A stretch of DNA of 64,000 nt from Schistocephalus solidus (taxonomy: Eukaryota > Platyhelminthes > Cestoda > Diphyllobothriidea > Diphyllobothriidae): NCBI GenBank assembly GCA_017591395.1, contig WEDG01002553.1:62001-126000 (forward strand), given 5' to 3'. This document shows, piece after piece, positions 13,141 to 23,385 of this stretch. A program made the translations under genes and the position numbers. The notes beneath the pieces were generated by a model, which saw nothing but the letters and a program-made list of their open reading frames with translations, had not been told where the DNA came from and did not search any database. How positions within the stretch are numbered: position 1 is the first letter of the stretch; the number at the start of each line of letters is the position of its first letter.

Positions 13141-14017
13141 TTGACTTTTCTAATACATAAGATTCCCCAACTTGTTAATTCATTTCGAGATCACAACATG
13201 GAATGTGTTTACGCCCGAAAAAACTTTTTAAAAATAAACAGGATATTAGCAAAGTATTTTAATGGTTCCTCCTAGAAAACTCTCAGACTACCTTATCATG
13301 CTGGGAGGGTGAGCACCCATACTGAAGCGAACATAATTGCGTAAGACTTGCATCCACTGTGCTTTTGCCACCCACGGTAGTCATTGTCTCTGGGTACGGG
13401 TCCGGAAGAGAAGCCAATGCATTTAGTGAAGAAAATTCTTTAAGTTTTCGGGCCTCTTTTTTTCTAATCTAAGCAAACTAAGATCATTAATATCCTTACA
13501 ATATGCCCTTAAAAAACCACATACTGCCAAGTGTTAGCTCACTGTACTATAGAGATGTTTATTACATATCTAGCAGTTAGGTTCTTTAAATATGCCCTCT
13601 TTCCGAATGAATTACATCACATCAAAAACGCCGTGTGGGATTTGCTTGCACCCGGTTATTTTAAAGAATATTTCAATGCGGTATCAGGTGGATGCTGACG
13701 TGGTTCATTTCAGCAATCATTCTCGGTTTTTCTATACCCTACGATCCTCCACGTTTTCGAACACAAGTTACGCTGAATGTCAACAAGCGTTAATTCCTGA
13801 AATTTAAGTGAAGTTATGACTTCTGACCTGGTGGCACAAATATTGTTAGAGAGGGAGAAAATTTCAACTAATCCTAAGACATACTCTGTAGTTTGCACAC
13901 TATTTTCTGAGTGTGTCACTCAAAAGCCCATATAAAATTTATAAAATTGAAAGAAAGTGAAGCATAAAAGGCCTGGTGGCACAAAAATATGCTGTTACAT
14001 TTTGCAAAACTCAATTC
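13141..14017. other. 3' flank of the ENPP gene, nothing else recognised
   Basis: AT-rich sequence downstream of the ENPP stop codon (gene on the minus strand). A minus-strand AATAAA lies at 13558-13563, about 450 nt past the stop. It is a possible but unproven polyadenylation signal. Confidence 0.4.
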
Positions 14018-14288
14018 TCAATTCTCAGCCAGGATTCCGATCTGGTACTTATGGAAAGTTTTCATAAACTCCTCCGAAGGCGGCGTTTTCATGAATTTGG
14101 TTACACGTTGTAGACGGCCGTCGATCATGTTGGGACGCTGAAGACCCAGGAGGCCGCAGACAAAGGATAGATGTCTATCTGATTGATATCTTGAATGCCC
14201 TGCAGAGGTTGGATGCCGGGACCACTCGCAACCATGAAGGGGTGCATCAGTGGATCGTCATTGTCGTAGCCGTGATTACCAAGAAGGG
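14018..14288 (-). CDS. ENPP exon 3, with an apparent 1-base deletion
   Basis: Follows TTTAATCAG| and rejoins exon 2 in phase to give LLGNHGYDNDDPLMHP, including the final zinc-ligand His. After IDIYPL the frame shifts at about 14160-14166. The other frame then continues with family-like sequence (CGLLGLQRPNMIDGRLQ) to a TGA at 14018-14020. Exon length (271) is one short of what an intact frame needs. In the literal frame, translation ends at 14125-14127. Confidence 0.8.
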
Positions 14289-17200
14289 CTGATTAAACAA
14301 AAATATCCAACTTAATTTTACTCTTTTTAAATACCAAAAATATATGGATAAAGTGGAGTAGTGATCATTTCATAGGCTGATCAAGGTGCAGATATTTATT
14401 TAAGGACACACCTTAAAATCGAAAAGCTGTATGCACGGATCTTACTCTCATTTGACTGATAGCAAATAGAATAATTGTCATTTATTCACCCCCATTTTAG
14501 AAAGTGGTTTATCTGCATATACAAATAGCCAATGGGATGAAATATCCGGATTTTCTGCCAACTGAAATAATGATTGCTTTAATTTTCAAGGCATCTAATA
14601 AATACAACCTGTATCAGGGAAACCGATTTACAAAAAAGTCGCAGATATGAGTCAAAGGACAGGTGAAGCATAAATGAATTCTTATAGCCATAGAGTCCAT
14701 TTGTGCCATTTAGATTCGTAAAATTCTATAGCGAAATTGCATTGATGAGACAGTTTTCAACTTCAGGTTTTACCGCCAAAGTGCGGATTCATCAGTTATC
14801 ACAAATTCATTCAGTAGTTATAAAATGTATTGTTGCCATTAAGAAATCAGATATTGTGTCCTCTGATTCGCAAAGGTAAGATTTCCAGGATGAAATTCAG
14901 ATAAATATAAAGTGCTCACTGGAATTGGTTTGTTTTGTCAATAACGTTTCGGAGAGCTTGATTGATTCTTTATTTTAAAAGCATCTACTGTTTTGAATAA
15001 AAAACTGAACTTTTCGGACTTCAGCTGATCGATTTTTCCCAGTAAAAGATTCAAAAGATGACTTGGTGAGCGTACGCGCTGCTCTCAATAACTTCTCTTC
15101 AACCCAGTACAGTTATAGGGAAACGTTGGAACGTAATAGACATTTAAAACATGAAATCGATAATGTTCATCCGTTTATGTGGCTCGCGTGAGAGTTATGC
15201 ATAGGTAAAAGCTAATAAGAAACAATGCGATAGACGGCCATCTTTGTGATTAATTTAGTTTACAGTTGTCCATTTGCACCACGGCGCACAAACACATCTA
15301 GGAAGGGAAGTTGGTTGCCGATACAAGCCAAAATGCCAGTCTCAGGAAGTAATTGAAAAGAAGTAGATGCGATCAATGGGACAAGAGCTTTATTCACCCA
15401 ACGTTTCGGATTCAAACTCGACCCCATCATCAGAGACAGTATCAGATACGTGTAATTCGTACACAGGGAATTGCAGTATTTATAGGGAGCAGTCGCTATG
15501 CTAACGCATGCCTTAGACAATTAGCGACTCCCTCTTCATCAATGATGATTGCGTTCTGGTGCGTTAATTGCTTGATGGCCGGCATGTGGGTCGTTATCCG
15601 CTGAAGTTTCGATATCCATGTTGGACGTTGGTGTGATGATTGCTCAGCCATCTGAATCCCCGGCCCTGGCGTTGGAAAATGTGTTCACCTGAGCGCTTAC
15701 CGATTGGCCGATTGCTCGAGCCAAACTGAGTATCAACCCCGAATATGGGTCGGGTAGGCCATTGCACTTGTTGATAGACTGGGGTCTGTAAACTGGGATT
15801 CAACCAACTCGTGGCTCATGCGATTTTCACCTCTTGCGAGAATTGCGGCTTTATATAAATTAAATTTTCGGCCTATTCTTGCTGAATGAGACGCAACTTG
15901 AGAATTGGCGCAGTCAATGGGGGAGCCGTTAATTGCCATAGGCATGCGCAAATAAATACTGCGACTCCCTGTGTAATAATTAACCTTATGTGATCCTGTC
16001 TCTGATAATGAGTTTGAGTTGGAATCCGGAACGTCAGACGAATAAAGCTCTTTTCCCAGAGATCGCATCTAATTCCTCTCAAGTACTTTCTGCAACTCGC
16101 ATTTTCGCTTGTATCGGCAACTTATTTGGGCACGACGTGCTCCGATGGGCCCGATAATGGGAAACATTTGCCCTCCTACAGGTCTCTACTTAGGCGCGGC
16201 TTCAGTTTATGCACCGGTGTCTCGACAATAATGTTTCGTTGAAATGTGTGTCATACAAAGCCCCGGGTAACACGGAGCTGGGGAGGTGCTCAGTATTTCA
16301 ACACGGAGGATGAATGATCCGTGTGCTCCTTCAAGGTTGTCAAACGCGACTGTGCTTCCCAAGGTACACAAGGAGGTGCTCCTCTCCAGTCCGTCGTATC
16401 GCTCAAAGGCACTCCAACTTATGGACTGGCAAAGTGGCCGTTTTGACGCTTCGAATTCCTGATCGTTGATTCGAACGCCACAGTCAACTTTTCAACACAA
16501 TTCTTGGAGAAACATATAGGTGTGATCCAAGCAACCTAATGGTATCCTTTGATGCCACGTACCTTTTACTTCTATTCTGCAGGACCTGGCAGTCGAGGCT
16601 GTTGAACTACTCCTACGAGGCGAATACGATGAAACCGTGAAACCGTCAGATCCTGAGGTTTTGTCACTTTTGACGGAGCAATCTACGAGCAGGTGAAGGG
16701 AACACCAATGGGTTTCGCATACTACCGGACTGATAGCCGAGGTGGTCCTCAAACGGGTGGAGTCACTGGTCTTCCAACACCACAGACCGAAATTCTGGGC
16801 TCATTATGTAGATGACACCTTCGTCGTCATCGAACGGGATCAGGTGCTCACTTTCGAAGAACGTCTCAACAGCGCCTTCCCGGACATACGAGTTACGATG
16901 GAGTAGGAAGAGAACAATCAACTGGCCTTCCTTGACGTCCTCGTCTGCCGCAAAGATTGTGGTGATCTACAGACCAAAGTGTTCAGGAAAGCGACAAATA
17001 CGATGCAGGTACTGAACTTCAACAGCAACCACCAAATCACACAAAAACGCAGTTACGTAAGGACGCTAAATCGGCGTGTTCAAACGCACTGCAGTGAACC
17101 GGAAGACAAGGTTGCCGAATGACAATATCTTCGATGGGTGTTCAGAGAAAATAGCTATCCACGCAATTTCGGTACACGCGCAAACGAGGAGAACGAAAAT

Positions 17201-20096
17201 ATTTCACCGAGCCTATATACTGGCGAGTGATTCCATGCGTAAAAACGTAGAGGCGGTCAGCCACCTTCTCGCGATATTTGGAGTTGGAGTCACACACAGA
17301 CCGGAGGCCATCATTCAGCGACAGATAATTTGACCAAAGGACCCACTCCAGGGGCAAGAAATATCTGGAGTTATTTATCGGATCTGTTGAAGTTACGGGC
17401 AAAGAAAGTACGTTGGAGAAACTGGAAGACGCGAATTACAGAACACACGGCAGCAGTGTGCTAACTGGCGCCAATTCTCAAGTCGCGGCTCATTCGGCGA
17501 GAACCGGCCGCAAATTCAATTTCGAGGAGGCCAAAATTCTCGCAAGAGGTGATAATCGCGTGAGCCCCAGTGCAATGACCTACCTGGCCCTTATTCGGTG
17601 TTGAGACTCAGTTTGGCCCGAGCAATAGGCCACTCGGTGAGCACTCAGGCGAACACATTTTCCAACGCCAGGGGCGGTCAGTCAGATGGCCGAGCAATCA
17701 TCACACCAAACTCCAGCACAGCGATCACAGCAGTGTATTTTCAATTAGTTTTTTTTTTCAGTTCTCAATGTCAGATGTTTTGTCAAGGGCAAAAGTGTCA
17801 TCGACATAACGAAGCCAAAACATTGGTTGATGCTTGATGAAGACCAAGTTTTCTATCCGTTGGATGACCACTTGAGCAATTAGGCCTGATAGGTGGTGGC
17901 CCAGGTCAGTGCCTTTAATTTGTTCATACATTTGTCCACCAAAGGGGAGTGAGATTTTGAGGCAAGGACGTAGATTTTCGAGCAAATGTTCAGACTCCAG
18001 ACGCTATTTTCCCATCCACTTTCCTCTTTCTGGTTACACCGGAACGAAGACATATATCCGAAGACGGCCCCGTGACGAACCCACCGGAAGAGATCACATG
18101 CCTAGAAGCATCCTAGACCGATGCGAAGTTGCGCAACACCAGCGGCCATCAAGCTGTCCAAATATCCACACAAAGGCCGAGGCAGTGATCGAGAAAAAAT
18201 TGATCCGTTCAAGGCCGGTCATGCAAAACACTGCTCGATATTAGCAGTAGACGCTTTAAAAATGGAGAGCTAGCCAAGGTCTCCAAAAACGTCAGTGACA
18301 ACACAAATCAATTTCGGTGAGCACTTTAAATTTATCTGAATCGTATCCTCTAAATTTTGTTACCCGTAATGATTGCGCATTTCTGAAGCTGTCACTTATC
18401 AGTATGACCTAGGAGTGCGGCACAATATTTGACTTGATTGCTCACCGCGGTATGCAAGTTGCATAATGAGCAGACTATTGAGACCCAAATCATCGTGTAA
18501 CCCACTAAACAGTCAAATACCGATGACGTAGGAATGAAAATGTCTTGCTACTTTACGGCTATGAAACAGTCAAATGCCACCAGATCTTTGACACAAACAA
18601 GGAGGTTGAATATAAATACCGATATTTCTCATTTGTGTTTAATCTGCCGGATGAACGATTAAACGTAAAACAGAAATGATCATCGCAACAAGCATATATA
18701 AAAAGAAACAGAGTAGGATCATTATGTGAGCAGATTCTTTCTAATCAGAATGAGGTTCATGTATTTTTTGTTTTTAAAATAGGAAGCAACGAAAACAAAT
18801 TCTGCACGAATTGAAAAAAAAATGCGCGAAACATACCGCCCTTGCCATTATACTGATTTTTATTTGTGTTAATCAGGAAACCCGTATCACCCAGGAGGAA
18901 AACGGGTGGCATGCGATAGCTCCCCTTCAAATGAAAACGTTCCGGCAGGTCCTCTTTGAGCCACACAAGGCAGTTTTTTAGCTTACCGGCTTTGATTGCT
19001 TCTGTAATTTTGTCGTACAGATATGTTGCATTATATCCTGCGGGAAACAAGAATAGGAGCAACATTTCATTAGAATATCACCGAAGGGAAGCTTATTTTT
19101 AAGATAATTGACTGAATTCGTGGGGCTAGACCGACGGAATGCAAAGAGATTTCAAAGAATTTATCCGAACCATGCAATGGATATATTACTGGTGGTTTAT
19201 GTATGAAAGCAAACATGAACAGTATCTTATATAAAGGGGCAAAAAAGCACAGGATTTTAACCTTTTTCCGGCCAGAGTCCTACCATTCCCGGAGAGTTAT
19301 TTCCGAAATAAGATTGCTTATATTTCAAAACTTGCCACAGTTCTATTCTATTTTCCCGTGGTATTTCTGCCATGCCGTGATCCGCTGTCACGATAAGATT
19401 TAGCTTGCCGTTAAGCTCGGGGATTTCTTTGATCCTTCTTAAGAGATATGCGATCCCATTATTAACATGTTCAATGGCATCCAGAACTTCGACCGAGTTT
19501 GGTCCATACTTATGCGCAGTATGATCTGGCTCGTTGAAGTAGAACGCACAAAAGTTGAACTCATCGCGAGTTATCCAGTCCATTACGCGGTCAACACGGT
19601 ATTCAAATGTTGGCAGATCGCTGTACAGGCCAAACGTTGCGAAGGGGTACTTGCCAGCATAGGGGTTATTGCTACCCGGCCAGTAGAAGACGCAGCTCCG
19701 TTTGCCATGACGTTGATTGGTGATCCAGATTGGCTCATTCTTATTGTAGTTCAGGAAGACAGGATCCATAGCATCCGCCGTTGTCCGCATACTGAAATAA
19801 CGGTTTAGCTTTGGATCCCAAAATTTGTTATTATAAAGACCGTGATTTTCAACATAGCGGCCAGTAGCTATCGAGAAGTGAGTTGGAAAGGTGACGGTTG
19901 TGAAGACACTCTTAACTTTAGCACGGAAACCTTCAGCAGCAATCTCCTCAAAAGCAGAGACATTCCTGTTGGCCTTCTTAGCTACGTCAATATAGTCCCA
20001 TCTGAAACCATCTAGTGAGACGAGAATGACCTTGTTGGCTAGACAGTGTCCGAGTAGTACGATGAATATCACTAGCGAAATGTAAAAGGACTTCAT
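14018..20096 (-). CDS. Ectonucleotide pyrophosphatase/phosphodiesterase (ENPP) family, 3 exons
   Basis: Exons are 20096-19262, 19037-18837 and 14288-14018. Intron 1 is 224 bp (donor GTTAAA, acceptor CCGCAG) and intron 2 is about 4.5 kb (donor GTATGT, acceptor TAATCAG). Both junctions rejoin in phase. ENPPs are alkaline-phosphatase-superfamily zinc enzymes that hydrolyse phosphodiester or pyrophosphate bonds of extracellular nucleotides or lipids. Residues 1-20 form a hydrophobic signal peptide ending in CLA. Visible site residues are D29 (LDGFRWD), nucleophile T69 (VTFPTH), D191 and H195 (EPDHTAHKYG), D239-H240 (TADHGM), and the last His in GNHGYDN of exon 3. All six metal ligands and the nucleophile are present. 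About 435 residues would be encoded, typical of short ENPPs without a nuclease-like domain, but one base is missing near 14160-14166 and the literal frame stops at 14125-14127. It could be an allele or sequencing error rather than a pseudogene. Substrate cannot be inferred. Confidence 0.85.
14289..15060. other. 3' part of ENPP intron 2, nothing recognised
   Basis: AT-rich intronic sequence without a recognised repeat. It lies between the exon 3 acceptor and the first of the Penelope-related pieces. Confidence 0.5.
15065..15215 (+). repeat. Coding-like dispersed repeat, copy 1
   Basis: Aligns with the reverse complement of 51990-52140. In the shared frame both read as NNFSS or DNFSS followed by QYxYRExLERNRxLKHEI and HPF or RPF. 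Differences are partly silent, and this copy has a break near its 3' end. The family is not recognised. The region just past it contains Penelope sequence in both places, so it may be a Penelope N-terminal segment. Confidence 0.5.
15245..15620 (-). mobile_element. Penelope-like element terminal repeat (minus)
   Basis: On the minus strand this follows the endonuclease end at 15640-15925. It contains the shared blocks CATGCCGGCCATCAA, CTGATGA (complement of 15427-15433), GAAAC (complement of 15403-15407), AATAAAGCTCTTGTCCC and GATCGCATCTACTTC. It ends in a frame reading GNQLPFLDVFVRR, resembling the Penelope RT block FLDVLV. Related segments lie at 12.96-13.14, 15.89-16.13, 20.62-20.87 and 34.79-35.04 kb. 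Confidence 0.65.
15640..15925 (-). pseudogene. Penelope-like endonuclease C-terminal fragment (minus)
   Basis: The minus-strand frame carries NSQVASHSARIGRKFNL and AAILARGENRMSHELVE, matching the plus-strand copy at about 17460-17610 (NSQVAAHSARTGRKFNF, AKILARGDNRVS). In Penelope-like elements this lies in the C-terminal part of the GIY-YIG endonuclease. The N-terminal GIY-YIG motif and the RT are absent, and a frameshift precedes the C-terminal VWLEQS stretch. Confidence 0.65.
15890..16130 (+). mobile_element. Penelope-like terminal repeat fragment (plus)
   Basis: The blocks GGGAGCCGTTAATTGCCATA, CTGATAA (16002-16008), GGAACGTCAGACGAATAAAG and GATCGCATCTAATTC align with the minus-strand segment 15620-15245. 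It overlaps the upstream end of the minus-strand endonuclease fragment, so terminal-repeat pieces flank that fragment in inverted orientation. Confidence 0.6.
16330..17720 (+). pseudogene. Penelope-like element: RT and endonuclease, decayed
   Basis: Read across several frameshifts, the order is LPKVHKE (about 16353-16374), SLKGTPTYGLAKW (16402-16440), YEQVKGTPMG, WAHYVDDTFVVIERD with the catalytic YVDD at 16805-16816, NNQLAFLDVLVCRKD (about 16917-16960), THRPEAIIQ (about 17290), then the endonuclease C-terminal part NSQVAAHSARTGRKFNF and PYSVLRLSLARA. This order is that of Penelope-like retroelements. Stops and frameshifts occur throughout, for example a TAG within the palm after VTME. It lies inside ENPP intron 2, antisense to the gene. 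Confidence 0.8.
17755..17990 (-). pseudogene. Penelope-like reverse transcriptase fragment (minus)
   Basis: The minus-strand frame 17985-17758 reads FGGQMYEQIKGTDLGHHLSG, then VVIQRIENLVF, then FWLRYVDDTFALDK. YVDD lies at 17797-17808. It corresponds to the palm block of the plus-strand copy at 16.7-16.85 kb but is a separate, convergently oriented fragment. The rest of the element is not visible. Confidence 0.75.
17991..18836. other. 5' part of ENPP intron 2, nothing recognised
   Basis: Short open frames only. The 17909-18244 frame partly mirrors the minus-strand RT fragment. The segment ends at the GTATGT donor of exon 2. Confidence 0.5.
18837..19037 (-). CDS. ENPP exon 2
   Basis: 201 bp between CCGCAG| and |GTATGT. 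It encodes the segment beginning YNATYLYDKITEAIK and containing VWLKEDLPERFH and VFLLGDTGF, the ENPP region between the DHGM and HGYDN motifs. The same segment is recognisable in the pseudogene at 43848-43992, which independently supports the exon boundaries. Confidence 0.85.
19262..20096 (-). CDS. ENPP exon 1 (signal peptide and most of the catalytic domain)
   Basis: Starts at the ATG at 20096, the first Met before a clean signal peptide, and ends at AAAAAG|GTTAAA, leaving one base of the next codon. It encodes 278 residues with the nucleophile motif and five of six metal ligands. The usual Asn two residues after the nucleophile-Phe-Pro block (FPNH in many ENPPs) is Thr here (FPTH, T72). Confidence 0.88.
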
Positions 20097-20619
20097 TTGC
20101 CTGACTGCTTGAAGATCCTGTTATCTACATATATGTTTGTGTAGAAGGGGTCAAGTGAGACTTTCCTTGAGCATAACGCAGATCCATATAAAAATGCTAA
20201 ATGATTGGTTGCCAAGTTTGGAGGCCTGAGCGCCAACAAAAAAGCTACTGACGAAATTTTCTAGGACGTTACCAACATCAGTATGACAGCGCACGGCGTC
20301 GCAAGCTGTGCACTCATACGCACGGCGGCACAGTAACGATTTTGCACAGTTTTGCCATCTTTTACTTACTATGTTTTTAGGCGTTTTGAGTATTTTTTAT
20401 CCCCTCAATGCTTTTAAAAGGAAACTACTAAAAAATTATTTGGATATAGATGGTTCAAGTCTTCAGGAAAATTACGGCAAGTGGCTCCAAGCCAAGCAAT
20501 GCTACGGAAGTAGCAAAAAAAGTAAAATAGTAAATCGTAAAAAATAATAAAAAAATAATTAGGGAATAGATGGTTCAAGTCTTCAGAAAAATTACGGCAA
20601 AGTGGCAGAGGAAGTAGAA
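20097..20619. other. 5' flank of the ENPP gene
   Basis: No clear TATA box or upstream exon was found by eye. Two direct copies of a GGTTCAAGTCTTCAG(G/A)AAAATTACGGCAA block lie at about 20450 and 20570, a local duplication of roughly 40 bp. Confidence 0.45.
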
Positions 20620-20870
20620 AGGATCACTGGGACAAGAAGTGTACTGGCCTCACGTTTCAGATCCCAGCTCGAACCAATCTTCAGAGGGAGCATCAGATAC
20701 CGATAAATCATACACAGGAAGATGACTTCGAGCTGGAATCCAAAATGCCAGGCGAGTATAGTTCTTCTTCCAGCGATCGCATTTACTTCTTCAAAATTGC
20801 TTTCACATGGTTATTTCCCTTGTTCGGATGTGGGGGTGCCCGGCATTGCAGAAATTGGTTTAAGGGGAAC
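20620..20870. mobile_element. Head-to-head pair of Penelope terminal-repeat fragments
   Basis: 20620-20720 reads as the terminal repeat on the minus strand (GAAAC complement at 20654-20658, CTGAAGA complement at 20678-20684). 20720-20870 reads as the same family on the plus strand (TTCGAGCTGGAATCC, AGCGATCGCATTTACTTC). The two arms share the TTCGAGCTGG(G)AATC block in opposite orientation. Confidence 0.55.
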
Positions 20871-20964
20871 AGCGAATTCGGGAATTTTAAGCAATTCACA
20901 TACAATAATTAGTCTGTTTGCTACGAAAAAGGAGCTATTATTAGAAAAACATGCAATTGCCAGG

Positions 20965-21238
20965 TGAAGATAAATAAAACGTCTATTTAACTTGCAGATT
21001 TTTCAATCTGTCGAGGAGAACGGTTTATATCCATAGGATTGCTGGCTTAGTAGAAGGGTTGCTCACTATTCCACAAAGATCCTTCTTTTCCAAAATAATT
21101 AGGTAGGCAACGTAGACAACTACATCCTGAAAATTGAATCAAGTGCAAAATGTCATCGCCAGATTCGTGGTGTGTTATATAAGTTGGAAGGTTCATAATC
21201 ACTCAAAGAGAGGAAAATATCGAACTTTATTGATAATT
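20965..21238 (+). repeat. Left arm of a 270-bp inverted repeat
   Basis: Aligns over its length, at roughly 90% by eye, with the reverse complement of 23386-23656. Long exact blocks are shared, such as CAAAGATCCTTCTTTTCC and CAAAATGTCATCGCCAGATT. Between the arms lie a SINE, a LINE fragment, a microsatellite and a decayed LINE. Confidence 0.8.
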
Positions 21239-21354
21239 TCGAATTAACGGACATGCATAAGCCGTTTTCTGCGGTGATAAGATGTATTTCTATAGTGCCA
21301 GTTTGCAGTACCTGACAGAGATCAAAGGAAAGCTAGCAAAGTAAGCTTTGCGGT

Positions 21355-21640
21355 CGTTGATGAACGCTCACCAATGGCTAACAGAACTCACTCGTTCCGC
21401 TCTGCCTTGAATTTCACTCTAGAGCCACGTCAGCAGCCGCAAAACAGCCAGTAGTAGAAGACGCAGATGTATATTGCCAGCAAAAACAAGGCATACTGGA
21501 ATGACCATTTCTGGCTTATTAGCTGTCGTCAGCCAGTGATATCTAACCCATGGTGGGGCACTACCCGAGGATCGAACTCGCAACCCGTTGATCAGAAGTC
21601 TAACGCTCTAACCATTGAACCTTTTTGGGCAAAAAACGAA
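21355..21640 (-). repeat. tRNA-derived SINE, full length (minus)
   Basis: On the minus strand the order is head (GGTTCAATGGTTAGAGCGTT), a B-box-like GAGTTCGATCC, GGTAGTGCCCCACC, the body with CTGGCTGACGACAGC and AAGCCAG, and the tail ending near GAACGAGTGAGT. It is the clearest single complete copy and fixes the head-body-tail order used for the others. Confidence 0.75.
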
Positions 21641-21739
21641 CAGAAACCTCATAGACCGTCTAGTTCAATCTACCAGAGCCATGCTTTGTAGGATCCATGC
21701 ATTGGTTGCACTCGGAGCCCTATAACCACAACAACTTCC

Positions 21740-21796
21740 TTCTCCTAGATTTTGCGTGCTGCGAAGATCATGTTGACGGTACTGCAGTTCCTCTGG
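21740..21796 (-). pseudogene. Small LINE RT fragment
   Basis: The minus strand reads NMIFAARK. The DNA matches 23065-23120 (GTGCTGCGAAGATCATGT), which belongs to the RT of the decayed LINE next door. It is an isolated duplicate directly against the microsatellite. Confidence 0.5.
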
Positions 21797-21799
21797 ATT

Positions 21800-21801
21800 C
21801 C

Positions 21802-21863
<62 letters not shown>

Positions 21864-22080
21864 ATAGTAGTCGTAGTAGTAGTAGTGGTAGTAGTGGTGG
21901 TGGTAGTGGTGGTAGAGGGAGAAGTTTCGGTAAGTAGTAGTAGTAGTAGTAGTAGAAGTAGTCGTAGTAGTAGTAGTGGTAGTAGTGGTGGTGGTAGTGG
22001 TGGTAGTGGGAGAAATTTCAGTAAGTAGTAGTAGTAGTAGTGGTAGTGGTGGTGGTAGTGGTGGTAGTAGTGGTGGTCAT
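21800..22080. repeat. Trinucleotide microsatellite (AGT/GGT)n
   Basis: About 40 near-perfect AGT units, then mixed AGT, GGT and CGT units with two short internal direct repeats (GTAAGTAGTAGTAG at about 21930 and 22020). On the minus strand it reads as a long Thr run (ACT/ACC codons). It sits where the LINE's Thr/Ser-rich linker would be. Confidence 0.95.
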
Positions 22081-22084
22081 GATT

Positions 22085-23370
22085 TTCGTTGTGGACTCCA
22101 TGGGGATTGCGGTAGTGCTGGTGGCTGAACAATTTTCGGAGGTGGAAGATGGAGCTTTTTGTGTTTTTGTTTCATCAGGCCCGTAGATACCAATCCTTGC
22201 ATGATAGTCCGCTGACTGTGTGAGCAGGATGGAAGAGTAGACATTTGCGAGTCACTCTTATTGTCTTCTTAGTGACTATCCCTTGGGCTTCGAAGCCGGC
22301 TGTCTCTGCCTTCACGGCGGTTCGCCAAAATTGTCAATTCCGAAGGAGGTTATCCCAGGTGCCTAGGAGGATTTTTAAGTACTCGAGGAAAGACTTTCGG
22401 TGTCCTCTTTGTCGGTTGGCACTGTAGTTGCGTCACCGCCAACAATCCACTTGTGGAAGCACTCGTTATTTCTCCTCACAAAATGGTTGCAGTTGTATTT
22501 GTTTTATCATGGTTTAAGACATTCCTGTATGGGAGGCAGCTCATACGGAAGTGTCTTAGATTCTTTGTATGATTGTATAAACTCCCCGGTCTCCACTCCA
22601 TAGACTAGTCAGGACTACAACCCCTGACTATTTGGGGCCGGCTAAATCCCTGCCTGTTTTTTTCATCCTCGACCTTGCTCACTGTTGTGAGTTGAGCTCC
22701 ACTGACATCAGATGGGAGGGGGGGGGAGGTTATTGTATTCAACGTTTGTCACCGTCTTTTCCGTGTTCAGGATCAGCCTGAAGTTAGCGCAGCCACAGTG
22801 CACAGTTGTCGTCAAATGACAGGTCATGAATGCTGGTTAGGATACCAGCGAAGGTGCGTTAATGCGTTGCATATTAAACGGCTTTTCTCTTGGCCCATAA
22901 CGAGTGTCGCTGACTTGTAGGAGTCGAGTCATCAGTATGTTGCATAGTTGCCGCACCAAATTTCAGCATGAGCTTCCAGATCCCATTGCGGTTGACTGTA
23001 TCAAAGGCATTCATCAGGTCGACCAAAGTGGTGTAACGTTCGGTCCTCATTTCCTAACCCTCTCCTGGAGTTTGTGTGCTGCGAAGATCATGTCGAAGGT
23101 ACCGCAGTTCCTTCGGATTGCGTAATCTCTCTTGGGGAGAAGTCTTTGATACAGGTGCATGTTGGGGCGATTGAGGAGAAGGAGCTAGATGCCTCTGTGA
23201 TTGTCATAGATCTTTCGGTTCCTCTTCCACGTGTGGATGTGGAGGAGGGTGTGCTGATCTTAATGTAATGTTTTCCTCATCTCGTGAGAGCTCATCATTG
23301 AGGGCATAAACGCTGACGACGATGGTGAACTTTGTTTCCGGAAAAGTAGAGTGAAAAGTAATGAGGCAGG
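22085..23370 (-). pseudogene. Non-LTR retrotransposon (LINE) relic, endonuclease to RT C-terminus
   Basis: Minus-strand reading across frames gives FPETKFTIVVSVYA (about 23340-23290, apurinic-type endonuclease block), YDNHRGI (about 23220), MIFAAHKLQE, TTLVDLMNAFDTVNRNG (RT block A, about 23030-22985), FDDNCAL (a decayed version of the RT YxDD/FADD block, about 22810) and YGVET (about 22590). The same blocks in the same order occur in the LINE at 62.6-64 kb. Stops and frameshifts are frequent and the catalytic block is damaged, so it is inactive. Confidence 0.75.
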
Positions 23371-23385
23371 CGATAATGCTCCATG

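Noticed and set aside
19467..19808. 113-codon plus frame opposite ENPP exon 1
   Set aside because: Shadow frame; the minus strand has the complete ENPP motif set.
21665..22132. 155-codon minus frame (His/Tyr/Leu/Thr runs)
   Set aside because: Created by the AGT/GGT microsatellite. Only its edges carry LINE-derived sequence.
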